Below are positions 28,139 to 35,330 of a stretch of 64,000 bases of DNA, piece after piece; position 1 is the stretch's first letter; the number at the start of each line of letters is the position of its first letter. The DNA comes from Arenimonas sp049195245. GTDB taxonomy: Bacteria > Pseudomonadota > Gammaproteobacteria > Xanthomonadales > Xanthomonadaceae. A model generated the notes under the pieces. That model ran no database searches and was not told the origin of the DNA. It saw only the letters and a list, made by a program, of their open reading frames with translations. The stretch is taken from positions 1 to 64,000 of the forward strand of contig NZ_JBMIRR010000026.1 in NCBI RefSeq assembly GCF_049195245.1, in the 5' to 3' direction. The position numbers and the translations under genes are program-made.

Positions 28139-29968
28139 ATGCCGACCGACCCGCTGTTCGCCCAAGCCCAGGCGGCGTTCCGGCAAGGGCGTTTGCCTGA
28201 GTCGCTGCAGCTGATCGATGCGCTGGTACGGCGGCAGCCGCGGCACGCCGATGCCTGGAACCTGGCCGGCATGGTGTGCCACGTGCGGCGCGACTACGAG
28301 GCCGCCGCCCGCTATTTCGAACGCGCACTGGAAGTCGGCGCCCCGGTCGGCGTGCTGGTGAACCTGGGCTACGCGCGCCAGGCCCAGGGCCGCACGGCCG
28401 AGGCCGAACAGGCCTATGCCGAGGCCGCGCGGCGCGACCCGCGCCTGGCCCTGGCCTGGCAGAAACTCGGGGGCCTGCAGGAGGCCGCAGGCCGAAGCGA
28501 GGAGGCGCTGGCCAGCTATCGCCGCGCCGTGGTGCTGGACCCCAACGACCTGCGCAGCCTGGGCGACGGCCTGTACCTGCGGCGGCACCTGGCGGACTGG
28601 GCGCCGGACGAGGTGCTGTCGCCGGAGCGTTTGCTGGCGGCCTTCGCCAGCGCCCGTCGCAGCGACTTTTCGCCTGGCCTGCTGCTGTCGCTGCCCGAGG
28701 CGGGACCGATGGCGCGACGCGAGGCGGCGCTGAAGTTCGCGCAGTCGCAGTGGGGACCCGTGCTGGCCGCGCCGCCGCTGGCGCCGCAGGCCCGCGTGAT
28801 CGAGGGCCGCATGCGCGTGGGTTATCTGTCGGCGGATTTCTGCGAGCACGCGGTGTCGTACCTGGTCAATGAAGTGATCGCCGCGCACGACCGCCAGCAG
28901 GTGCAGGTGTTCGTTTATGCCTATCGCGCCGCCGCGCCGGGCGATCCGTGGCGGCAACGCGCGGTGGACGCCGCCGACGTATTCGTGGACCTGGACGCGA
29001 TGGACGATGCCACCGCGGCCGCGCGCATCCATGCCGACGGCGTGGACGTGCTGGTGGACCTGACCGGCTACACCGGCCACGCCCGCCTGGGCATCACCGC
29101 GCGGCGCCCGGCGCCCGTCATTGCGCAGTGGATCGGCTACATCGGGACGCTGGGTGAACCGCGGCTGGCCGACTACGTGATCGGCGACGCCATCGCGACG
29201 CCGCCCGAGACAGCGCCGCACTTCAGCGAAGCCCTGGCGCTGATGCCGCGCTGCTACCAGCCCAACGGACGCCCGTTCGCGCCAGACCCTGCGCCCACGC
29301 GCGCCGAGGAAGGACTGCCAGAAACGGGCACGGTCTACTGCAGCTTCAACCAGACCTACAAGTTCAACCCGCCGCTGTGGGACGACTGGTGCGCCATCCT
29401 GCGCGACGTGCCCGGCAGCGTGCTGTGGGTGGCGGCGCCGCGCGACCCCACGGCCGCCACACGGCTGCGGCGCGAGGCCGAAGCGCGCGGCGTGGGGGGC
29501 GAACGCATCGTGGTGGCCCGGCAGCAGTCGCGCGCCGGGCACCTGGCGCGGCTGCCGCTGGCCGACCTGGCCCTGGACACCACGCCTTACAACTCGGGCA
29601 CTACCGCCAGCGACGCCCTGCGCCAGGGCGTGCCGCTGCTGGCCACGCTGGGCGAAAGCTTCGTGAGCCGCATGGCGGCCAGCCTGCTGCACGCCGTCGG
29701 CTTGCCGGACTGCGTATTGCCTGACCGGGCGGCCCTGGTCGCCAGGGCCATCGCGCTGGGGCAGGACGAGGCCGCGCGGGAGGCGCTGCGACGTCGCCTT
29801 CGCGACGGCCACGCGGACTGCGGGCTGTTCGATCCGGTCGGATTCGCGCGTGACCTTGAGCGGCTGTTCCGCGCCATGCATGCGCAACGGCTGGCTGGCC
29901 GGCGCGAGCTGATCGCGCTGGATGCGCCTGCACCGTGGGGTTTGCCTGCCAACGCGTTCGGGAATTAA
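28139..29968 (+). CDS. TPR protein with O-GlcNAc transferase-like (SPINDLY, GT41) domain
   Basis: A 609-residue protein. Residues 1-135 form about four TPR repeats (for example NLGYARQAQGRTAEAEQAYAEA). From about 210 the GT41 domain follows with RVGYLSADFCEHAVSYL, DVLVDLTGYTGHARLGI, APVIAQWIGYIGTLG, and the late LDTTPYNSGTTASDALRQGVPLLATLG nucleotide-sugar loop. Bacterial homologues glycosylate proteins, but acceptor and sugar vary. It follows the DUF1820 gene by 12 bases and overlaps the convergent membrane gene by four bases. No flagellin or other acceptor is nearby. Confidence 0.88.
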   Translation: MPTDPLFAQAQAAFRQGRLPESLQLIDALVRRQPRHADAWNLAGMVCHVRRDYEAAARYFERALEVGAPVGVLVNLGYARQAQGRTAEAEQAYAEAARRDPRLALAWQKLGGLQEAAGRSEEALASYRRAVVLDPNDLRSLGDGLYLRRHLADWAPDEVLSPERLLAAFASARRSDFSPGLLLSLPEAGPMARREAALKFAQSQWGPVLAAPPLAPQARVIEGRMRVGYLSADFCEHAVSYLVNEVIAAHDRQQVQVFVYAYRAAAPGDPWRQRAVDAADVFVDLDAMDDATAAARIHADGVDVLVDLTGYTGHARLGITARRPAPVIAQWIGYIGTLGEPRLADYVIGDAIATPPETAPHFSEALALMPRCYQPNGRPFAPDPAPTRAEEGLPETGTVYCSFNQTYKFNPPLWDDWCAILRDVPGSVLWVAAPRDPTAATRLRREAEARGVGGERIVVARQQSRAGHLARLPLADLALDTTPYNSGTTASDALRQGVPLLATLGESFVSRMAASLLHAVGLPDCVLPDRAALVARAIALGQDEAAREALRRRLRDGHADCGLFDPVGFARDLERLFRAMHAQRLAGRRELIALDAPAPWGLPANAFGN

Positions 29969-30411
29969 CCCGAATCGCCGCGCGGCACCCAGGCCGCAGG
30001 CAATGAGAGCAGCGCCCGGAAGGCTTCGCGGTCCGGGATCTGGCCCAGCAAATCGATATGGATCGGCAGGCCACCCTGTACCGGCACCCACAGGCGCGGG
30101 GCATGCACCGCCTGCACGGTGCCCTGCGCATGGGTTCGCAGGCGGGCCGGACCGAGGTGGGCGATCGCGATGCGACGCTGCCAGAACGCCAGCGTGCGGA
30201 CCTCGATGTGGCTCGAATCGAGCCGGCGGATGCGCACGGCCACCATCGGCCCAAGCACGATACCGGGCAGCGCGAGGACGCCGCCGATGGCTGCCAGCGA
30301 CCACGCACCCTGGCGCCAGGCGAGGACCATCAGTCCCAGCCCCGCCAGCACGCCCGCACCCGCGAACGCGCGCCAGAGCCAGGCCACCCAGCCATAGCGG
30401 TAAAGATCCAT
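29965..30411 (-). CDS. Hypothetical membrane protein
   Basis: A 148-residue protein with two close N-terminal membrane helices (about residues 12-32 and 36-58), then a soluble beta-rich part (RIRRLDSSHIEVRTLAFWQRRIAI) that resembles a bacterial PH-like membrane-anchored fold, though I cannot assign it. The stop overlaps the end of the glycosyltransferase gene. It is the last chromosomal-type gene before the integron remnant. Confidence 0.65.
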   Translation of the reverse strand: MDLYRYGWVAWLWRAFAGAGVLAGLGLMVLAWRQGAWSLAAIGGVLALPGIVLGPMVAVRIRRLDSSHIEVRTLAFWQRRIAIAHLGPARLRTHAQGTVQAVHAPRLWVPVQGGLPIHIDLLGQIPDREAFRALLSLPAAWVPRGDSG

Positions 30412-30453
30412 GGCGCGACTGTCGGTGATCGCGCTGGCCAGGGCAAGCGCCGG

Positions 30454-30801
30454 TCATGTCGGACGGTCCAGCGGACTGAGCACGCCACCGCCGCCGCGGT
30501 TGAGCACATGCGTGTAGATCTGGGTGGTGGCCACGTCCTTGTGGCCAAGCAACTCCTGGATCGTGCGGATGTCGTAGCCGGCCTCAAGCAGATGGGTGGC
30601 GAAGCTGTGCCGCAGCGTATGTGCGCCCACGGCCTTGGCCAGTCCGGTGCGACGGGTGGCCAGCTTGAGGCCGCGCGACAATACCTGGTCGTCGAGATGG
30701 TGCCGGCGCTCGACGCCGTCGCGCGGGTCCACCGACCGGCGGTCGGAGGCGAACAGGTAGGGCTTGTTTGCACTCCATAACGTTGGATATTGATGGGGCA
30801 C
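30454..30801 (-). pseudogene. intI: Integron integrase, C-terminal fragment
   Basis: Homology to IntI tyrosine recombinases starts at about YLFASDRRSVDPRDGVERRH, which includes the integron-specific insertion, and runs to GGGGVLSPLD, the usual end. Catalytic box II HTLRHSFATH, the late histidine LGHKDVATTQ and nucleophile tyrosine in IYTHVLNRG are intact. About 105 residues remain of the usual 320-340; the N-terminal DNA-binding half and box I arginine are missing, and the 20 or so residues before YLF are unrelated. The orientation (minus strand, 5' side facing the cassettes) is the classical one. It cannot be active alone. Confidence 0.9.
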
Positions 30802-30903
30802 GTGCGTTCACGGGATCGGCTAAAGCTTTGTTGCGTCGTAGGAAAATTCTTGACCAGGCCCACGAAATGGGAGAACCATACGGTCCTATGCCTCATATTT
30901 GAG
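30802..30903. other. Deletion junction where attI and the intI N-terminus should be
   Basis: No gene or clear att site is seen here. A core-like GTTGGAT (30782-30788) lies just left of it, inside the non-homologous start of the intI fragment. Base composition drops relative to the left flank. I infer that a deletion or site-specific event removed two thirds of intI, its promoter and attI. Confidence 0.5.
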
Positions 30904-30921
30904 GCCTAATAGGCGTTAGGC
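30904..30921 (+). repeat. att0: integron att site reduced to its ends
   Basis: GCCTAAT (R''-like) is followed by AGGC and GTTAGGC (R', 30915-30921). The final 11 bases, AGGCGTTAGGC, equal the ends of attC2 and attC4, but the 40 or so central bases are missing. Confidence 0.7.
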
Positions 30922-30944
30922 ATCGTAAAGAGCACTCGTCTCCC

Positions 30945-31304
30945 ATGAATCCGGTCATGTCACAGCGAATTCGCAATCGAGTGATCGACTGCCTTGAGAT
31001 CGCTGCAGACGAGTCCAAGCAAGACGCGTTCGGACCTGACGGGGTCGTTAACTTGTGGGAAGACTGGCGTGGCGCGGCGCTCGGACCGCCGCCCATATCC
31101 AGTCTCACCCCGGATGAACTGGCAGCCGTCTACGCGTTCGATGCCATGTGGGTGGCCCTGGCCGAGGGAACGTCCAATCCCATGCCGGCCCTCGCCGAAC
31201 TTCGGCAAATTCCGTTGTGGCAATCCTTCGTTGCGGCCGCTCGGTGTGCATTGGCAGAGTTGTCCCAAGTGGGGCGTCTGCCTGAGGACCGGCCTGTTGC
31301 CTAA
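30945..31304 (+). CDS. Integron cassette 1 protein, unknown function
   Basis: A 119-residue soluble protein (starts NPVMSQRIRNRVIDCLEIA) with no family I recognise; it is helical and has no signal peptide. Its TAA stop is embedded in the R'' box GCCTAAC of attC1, typical of a tightly packed cassette. The ATG lies 24 bases after the att0 core. A second in-frame Met at residue 5 is an alternative start. Base composition is lower in GC than the flanking chromosome. Confidence 0.75.
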   Translation: MNPVMSQRIRNRVIDCLEIAADESKQDAFGPDGVVNLWEDWRGAALGPPPISSLTPDELAAVYAFDAMWVALAEGTSNPMPALAELRQIPLWQSFVAAARCALAELSQVGRLPEDRPVA

Positions 31305-31358
31305 CCAATCATTCACGCCGAACCCACGGCGTGGGTCGGCTTAACTCAGGCGTTAGGG
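31299..31358 (+). repeat. attC1 recombination site
   Basis: R'' GCCTAAC (31299-31305), central imperfect palindrome with GCCGAACCCACG against CGTGGGTCGGC, then TTAACTCAGGC and R' GTTAGGG (31352-31358). It is 60 bases long and its arms match attC2, attC4 and attC5. Confidence 0.9.
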
Positions 31359-31368
31359 CCCACATCGA

Positions 31369-31770
31369 ATGTTTTCAGGAGTCCACGACAGTCTTCTCGT
31401 CGGCTATTCGGTCAATGCTGAGACCCAAGAGCTCGTGTTTTCGCTGCAGCCACACCACGGCTCGGCACCTGCGCCATTCACGGTGGTCTTCGCAGGCCTC
31501 GTCGCGCACTGCTTCGAGGCTCCATTGCTTCCAGCAATTTTGTTGGAGGTCATTCCGGTCTCATCTGAGTCAATCATCACTGCACACTGGCCGGCTATCG
31601 AGCATGGATTCAAAGCGGTGGGCTGGCCCGGTCCATGGGCCGCTTCGTTGGCCAGTGCCACGCACTTCGCTCAAACGTCGGGTGTGCAAGGGTTCCAAAT
31701 CGAGTCAAGCTATGGCCTGTCTGGCTGGGTGCTAGCTCGATCAGCCGGGGTCGCCGTCGGCGGGCCCTAA
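31369..31770 (+). CDS. Integron cassette 2 protein, unknown function
   Basis: A 133-residue protein starting MFSGVHDSLLVGYSVN. It reads as an alternation of short beta strands and helices, with FSLQPHHGS and GWPGPWAASLAS segments and no signal peptide or membrane helix. I do not recognise the family. The start lies 11 bases past the attC1 R' box and the stop touches the degenerate R'' of attC2. Confidence 0.75.
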   Translation: MFSGVHDSLLVGYSVNAETQELVFSLQPHHGSAPAPFTVVFAGLVAHCFEAPLLPAILLEVIPVSSESIITAHWPAIEHGFKAVGWPGPWAASLASATHFAQTSGVQGFQIESSYGLSGWVLARSAGVAVGGP

Positions 31771-31820
31771 ATAATCAGTCAAGCCGACGCCTTCGGCGCG
31801 GCTTAACTTAGGCGTTAGGC
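31765..31820 (+). repeat. attC2 recombination site
   Basis: Degenerate R'' CCCTAAA (31765-31771), central stem AAGCCGACGCC / GGCGCGGCTT with a TTC loop, then TTAGGC and R' GTTAGGC (31814-31820). Total 56 bases. Confidence 0.88.
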
Positions 31821-31823
31821 CGC

Positions 31824-32219
31824 ATGCACACACTGCTAGAACCTGTAGGTCCCGAGATTCACTGGCGTGGCGGCTCAGACGTTACCGAGATCACCAACAC
31901 CAGTTCTGGCTTGCGGATTGTCGTGGCAGCGCCGGAGGGAGTTGATCGCTACCTTGAGGTCCACTTTCCCTTCGTTCGGGCGTTCCAGGCCATGGACGAG
32001 GGGGACATGCTTGAGTACTGGCAAAGCCCGCTCACTACGGGCCATGTGGTCTACAAGGTCATCTCGGGCGGCTGGCTGGACCGCGTCTCAGGTGACTTCC
32101 TGCATGTAACCTCATCGCTAGAAACTATGCAGGAATGGCTCATAGTCTCCGAGTCTCTCTGTGTTTCGGCACTCTCAGCGTACGTGCCGCATGTCCGTGA
32201 GTTCGGCGATGCGGTCTAA
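31824..32219 (+). CDS. Integron cassette 3 protein, unknown function
   Basis: A 131-residue soluble protein starting MHTLLEPVGPEIHWRGG. It contains GLRIVVAAPEGVDRYLEVHFPFVRAF and WLIVSESLCVSALS segments, with a predicted mixed beta-alpha pattern, and resembles the small hypothetical proteins often carried by cassettes; no function can be given. The ATG lies 3 bases after attC2 and the TAA stop is within the R'' box of attC3. Confidence 0.75.
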   Translation: MHTLLEPVGPEIHWRGGSDVTEITNTSSGLRIVVAAPEGVDRYLEVHFPFVRAFQAMDEGDMLEYWQSPLTTGHVVYKVISGGWLDRVSGDFLHVTSSLETMQEWLIVSESLCVSALSAYVPHVREFGDAV

Positions 32220-32240
32220 CAGTTCATTCAGGCGCTAGGC
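32214..32240 (+). repeat. attC3: attC lacking its central hairpin
   Basis: R'' GTCTAAC (32214-32220), then AGTTCATTCA as in full-length sites, then directly GGC and GCTAGGC (32234-32240, one change from GTTAGGC). About 30 central bases present in the other sites are absent. Confidence 0.75.
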
Positions 32241-32253
32241 CGCAGGTGAAGCA

Positions 32254-32589
32254 TTGACGCACCGTGTCTTGTTTATATGCGGTAAGAATCGACTGCGCAG
32301 CCCGACCGCTGAGCATGTCTTCGCCGACTGGGAGGGCCTAGAGACATCTTCCGCCGGCGTCAACCGCGATGCCGATTCTCCGGTGACACCTGAGCTACTG
32401 GCTTGGGCAGATACGGTTCTTGTCATGGAGTCGTCGCACCGCACCAAGCTGACCGCACAGTTCGGCGCCAGCCTTCGCGGCAAGCGCGTGGCCAGCCTCG
32501 ACATCCCGGACAACTATGAATACATGCAGCCCAGCCTGGTGGAGCTTCTCCTGGCCAAGGTTCCCAAGTACTTGCCGCCGCGCCAGTAG
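32254..32589 (+). CDS. Integron cassette 4: low-molecular-weight protein tyrosine phosphatase-like
   Basis: A 111-residue protein. The phosphate-binding loop C9-X5-R15-S16 (ICGKNRLRS) sits right after the first strand, as in LMW phosphatases, and ELLAWADTVLVMESSHR plus the late DIPDNYEYM supply the general-acid region (D and Y). It is shorter than typical LMW-PTPs and matches the COG4551-type predicted phosphatases, which recur in cassettes. TTG at 32254 with AGGTGAA upstream is the best start. Target unknown; the catalytic residues look intact. Confidence 0.82.
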   Translation: MTHRVLFICGKNRLRSPTAEHVFADWEGLETSSAGVNRDADSPVTPELLAWADTVLVMESSHRTKLTAQFGASLRGKRVASLDIPDNYEYMQPSLVELLLAKVPKYLPPRQ

Positions 32590-32604
32590 CTGCCCTACGG
32601 TGCG

Positions 32605-32660
32605 GCCTGAATCATCATTCACGCCCACGCCGTTGGCGCGCCTTAACTTAGGCGTTAGGC
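32605..32660 (+). repeat. attC4 recombination site
   Basis: Degenerate R'' GCCTGAA (32605-32611), ATCATTCACGCC arm, stem around ACGCCGTTGGCGCG, then TTAACTTAGGC and R' GTTAGGC (32654-32660). 56 bases, nearly identical at the right end to attC2. Confidence 0.88.
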
Positions 32661-32693
32661 CCAAAAATGTGCAGCACTCACAGCGGAGTTCCA

Positions 32694-33077
32694 ATGGCAG
32701 AGACGAGTGGAATACTGGCGTGGACGTTGGTTTCTGAATGTCCTATACCGGCGGACGTAACCAACTTGCTCGTAACGGGCGAGACGCCGATTGCCGCGTA
32801 CAAGACGTTTAGGGACGCCGCGATATTTACCAACTAGCGTCTGATTGTGAGAGACGCTCAGGGCTTCACGGGCAAGAAGGTCGAGATTTATTCGCTTCCC
32901 TACTCGTCCATCTTCATGTGGTCTTCTGAGAACGGACATGGCATTTTCAACGTCAACTCAGAGATCGAGCTATGGACCAAGGCCGGTCACATAAAGGTAA
33001 ACCTCAATAAGGGCCTGGACGTTCGGCGACTTGACAAGATTATTTCCGAGGCGGTTCTTGGCTCACAGCCGGCCTAA
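32694..33077 (+). pseudogene. Integron cassette 5: bacterial PH-domain (DUF1696-like) gene with amber stop
   Basis: From ATG 32694 the frame reads MAETSGILAWTLVSE up to AAIFTN, then TAG at 32835-32837, and resumes in the same frame with RLIVRDAQGFTGKKVE through LDKIISEAVLG to TAA. Across the stop the peptide matches the bPH_1 pattern (FTN-x-RLI, then GxTGKKVE, then YSxI), so one codon, probably AAG or TTG, has become TAG. Intact length would be about 127 residues. Internal restart at GTG 32847 would give only a fragment. The function of the family is unknown. Confidence 0.85.
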
Positions 33078-33128
33078 CGAATCATTCAAGCCGACGCCCT
33101 GGGCGCGGCTTTGCTCAAGGCGCCAGGC
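33072..33128 (+). repeat. attC5 recombination site with degenerate core
   Basis: R'' GCCTAAC (33072-33078), ATTCAAGCCGACGCC arm, GGGCGCGGCTT return arm, then AAGGC and a decayed R' GCCAGGC (33122-33128, two changes from GTTAGGC). It is the last recognisable att site. Confidence 0.85.
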
Positions 33129-33133
33129 AACCC

Positions 33134-33565
33134 ATGACAATTTTCAGCAGATTGCTTCCACTGATGGCCGTCGTGGGCTGCGCATCGAGTACCGTTATCG
33201 AGCTTTCGCCGACAGAGCTTCTTCGGGTTTCGTGCAGCTCGATGGACGGAGGCAAGACGTGCTTCGGTTACGGGGAGCTTTATGCAGACGGCAGATCGGA
33301 TGCTTGCGGACGCGTGCCCAACGGGCCGGAATTCGCGCTACAAATGACCTATGAAATCAGTGGAAACACCCTGTGCGAGACCGTAGTGAAGACCAGTCAT
33401 TCCGCGGTCATGCCGATCGGCCAGAAGCTATGCGGGATCTACACCGAGCGCAGGGACAATGCATTGGTCTACAGGTTTACGGATGATCCGACAGACAAGG
33501 TGCGTATCTCCTATGACGCAGTCAGATCTGACAAGTGGTGTCAGCATTTGATCGATGCGCTTTGA
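33134..33565 (+). CDS. Putative lipoprotein
   Basis: A 143-residue protein with a short signal and lipobox LMAVVGC (Cys at about residue 16), then a small domain with four more cysteines (SCSSMDGGKTC, DACG, LCETV, KLCG), suggesting disulfides in the periplasm. Family not recognised. The ATG lies only 5 bases after attC5, spacing equal to a cassette gene, so it may be a sixth cassette whose own attC is lost. Confidence 0.7.
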   Translation: MTIFSRLLPLMAVVGCASSTVIELSPTELLRVSCSSMDGGKTCFGYGELYADGRSDACGRVPNGPEFALQMTYEISGNTLCETVVKTSHSAVMPIGQKLCGIYTERRDNALVYRFTDDPTDKVRISYDAVRSDKWCQHLIDAL

Positions 33566-33635
33566 AGATGAAGCTCTTGCATTCCCACGAGAATGGCCAG
33601 GCATAGACCCGGCGCACCCAGGGGATCAGCAACCA

Positions 33636-34127
33636 ATGCAGCCGACTAAGTATCGTTTTAGCGAGTCCTACATCCACAGGAAGAGCCGCCCCGGCGTACT
33701 TGGCCCACTCGTGTTCGCATTGCTGCTGGTGTTGCTCGCCGCCCCATGGGGCTTCATCAAGCCCATGCCCCCGGCCCTCAGCTTCCTGCTTGGAGCGCTT
33801 GCGTTCGCGCACCTGTTTTACCGGGACCTCAAGCGGAGCCGGCTGGCCGCGGAACGGCTGCCCAGGATGGCGATCGAAGTGTCGCCAGAGACATTGCGTT
33901 TCATCGACCCGGGGGGCATGTATGAGGTCCCCGTTGCGTCAATTCAGGCAATGGCCGTTGATCGCAGGCCGAAGGGACCGCGGATCATCTACCTGCAGAG
34001 GAAAGGGGAATCGACCATCAACATCGAGGACCTTGATCGGATGACCCAGTTTGAGGCCGAGATTTCCAGGATGGTGGGAACAAGCAAGGTACGCGAGCTG
34101 AAGTGGTGGCAAGGCCCGCCCGGTTAA
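33636..34127 (+). CDS. Hypothetical membrane protein
   Basis: A 163-residue protein starting QPTKYRFSESYIHRKSR, with two membrane helices (about residues 22-42 and 46-64), a basic connector, then a soluble beta-rich domain (MAIEVSPETLRFIDPGGMYEVPVASI) that looks like a small PH-type domain. No family assigned. ATG 33636 has GGGGA upstream; a start at 33555 would overlap the lipoprotein gene and lacks a ribosome site. Confidence 0.65.
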   Translation: MQPTKYRFSESYIHRKSRPGVLGPLVFALLLVLLAAPWGFIKPMPPALSFLLGALAFAHLFYRDLKRSRLAAERLPRMAIEVSPETLRFIDPGGMYEVPVASIQAMAVDRRPKGPRIIYLQRKGESTINIEDLDRMTQFEAEISRMVGTSKVRELKWWQGPPG

Positions 34128-34243
34128 GCGCGCGCGATTCGTTCGAGGGGACGTGGCTGCCCGGACCGGCTTGACTCCACACCCTGCTGGCCCGAGCATC
34201 GTTCAAGCAGCGCCGCCGCGCGCCCCCTGAGGCACCGTTGCGC

Positions 34244-34608
34244 ATGACACCGTCCGGCAAGCTCGAAGCCTACAAGCGCCACATGGAATCCAAGGGCATC
34301 GGCCGCACCACCGCGTTCCCGCCCGCGTGGCAGGTGCTCTGGTCGCTAGGGGCGGAGCTTCCACCCCGCCCTTCCTGGGTTTCGTGTCGCTGACGGTCAC
34401 CGTCGGCTGTCTTTTCGGCTCACTGTTCGGCCTGGGCGTGTGGCTGCTGGGTAATCGCGGCCTGCGGGAGATGCCCGCCAGCGGCGCGCTGTGGGTGGCG
34501 CTGATCAGTGGTGTGCTCTTCGGGCTGTTCATGGCCGCGTACTACCGCCACATTTCCCGCAAGCATGGCCTGGGATCCTGGGCCACGTACTCGGCGCCGC
34601 CTGGGTAG
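34244..34608 (+). pseudogene. Frameshifted small membrane protein (DUF6404-like)
   Basis: The frame from ATG 34244 gives KLEAYKRHMESKGIGRTTAFPPAWQVLW up to GAELPP, then loses frame and stops. The continuation, PPFLGFVSLTVTVGCLFG with two membrane helices to 34608, is in the frame one base earlier. One base missing from the C run at 34364-34367 would restore ELPPPPFLGF, the order I recall for DUF6404 proteins (about 120 residues). It may be real decay or a sequencing error in a homopolymer. Confidence 0.65.
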
Positions 34609-34653
34609 GGGTAAGCTCACGACGTCGATGCCAATAGAGAACGGGACGTTTCC

Positions 34654-35169
34654 ATGAGCAGGGAAGACTACGTTGCCATCGGCGTACGGCTGTTCGCGGT
34701 CTTCGTCGGTATCAAGACGCTGCTGGCCATACCGGCTTCCGTGCAGGTGCTTGTCCAAGGTGACAGCATGGACTGGGCGTGGGCGCATGCCTCGGTCTTG
34801 AGCCTTACGGTTGCCCTGTGCGCCTTCCTGTGGTTCTTCCCGCTGACGATCGCCCGAAAGCTGCTTCCCGTCATGAAGGAGCCGAGATCGGAAGCCACCA
34901 TCGACGCCTCCGTTGGCATGTCGCTGGGCCTTACCTTGCTGGGCGTCTGGTTCCTGGCGCAAGGGCTGATGGATTTACTCTACTGGCTGACGTTGCTGGT
35001 CCGGACCAACTACGTCGTCCGGGCGCAGCAGTACGATCACGTCTGGCAACCGGACCAGATCGCCTCGATGGCGGCGACGGCGTTCGAGCTCGTCATTGGC
35101 GCGGTGCTGATACTCGGCAGCTCCGGGATCAGGAGAGGCATCTACAGATTCAGGTACGGAAACATCTGA
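34654..35169 (+). CDS. Hypothetical four-helix membrane protein
   Basis: A 171-residue protein with hydrophobic segments near residues 8-30, 46-68, 88-115 and 140-158 and short polar loops. Opening MSREDYVAIGVRLFAVFVGI; a basic tail IRRGIYRFRYG closes it. No family recognised. The 160 bases after it contain an open stretch with CGDC and no start codon, which I do not call. Confidence 0.6.
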   Translation: MSREDYVAIGVRLFAVFVGIKTLLAIPASVQVLVQGDSMDWAWAHASVLSLTVALCAFLWFFPLTIARKLLPVMKEPRSEATIDASVGMSLGLTLLGVWFLAQGLMDLLYWLTLLVRTNYVVRAQQYDHVWQPDQIASMAATAFELVIGAVLILGSSGIRRGIYRFRYGNI

Positions 35170-35330
35170 GGCGCCAACCCGGCAACTGCCTTCCGGCCGG
35201 CTGTGCCCACCCCTTCCCGCTCCCCGACCCGTGGGGCTGGGCCCGGTTGCGCTGCGGCGACTGCCAGCTGATGCTGGAACCGCCTGTGGGTTGGCCAGGA
35301 ACGCCCCGATTCCCCTGAAGGTCAAGCGCC

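Noticed and set aside
25325..30457. Very long minus-strand open frame (over 1700 codons) opposite the ExeA to OGT genes
   Set aside because: Same explanation: antisense shadow of well-supported plus-strand genes.
35170..35318. Open stretch with a CGDC motif before the iron-permease-like gene
   Set aside because: No start codon or ribosome site in that frame and no family match; treated as non-coding.
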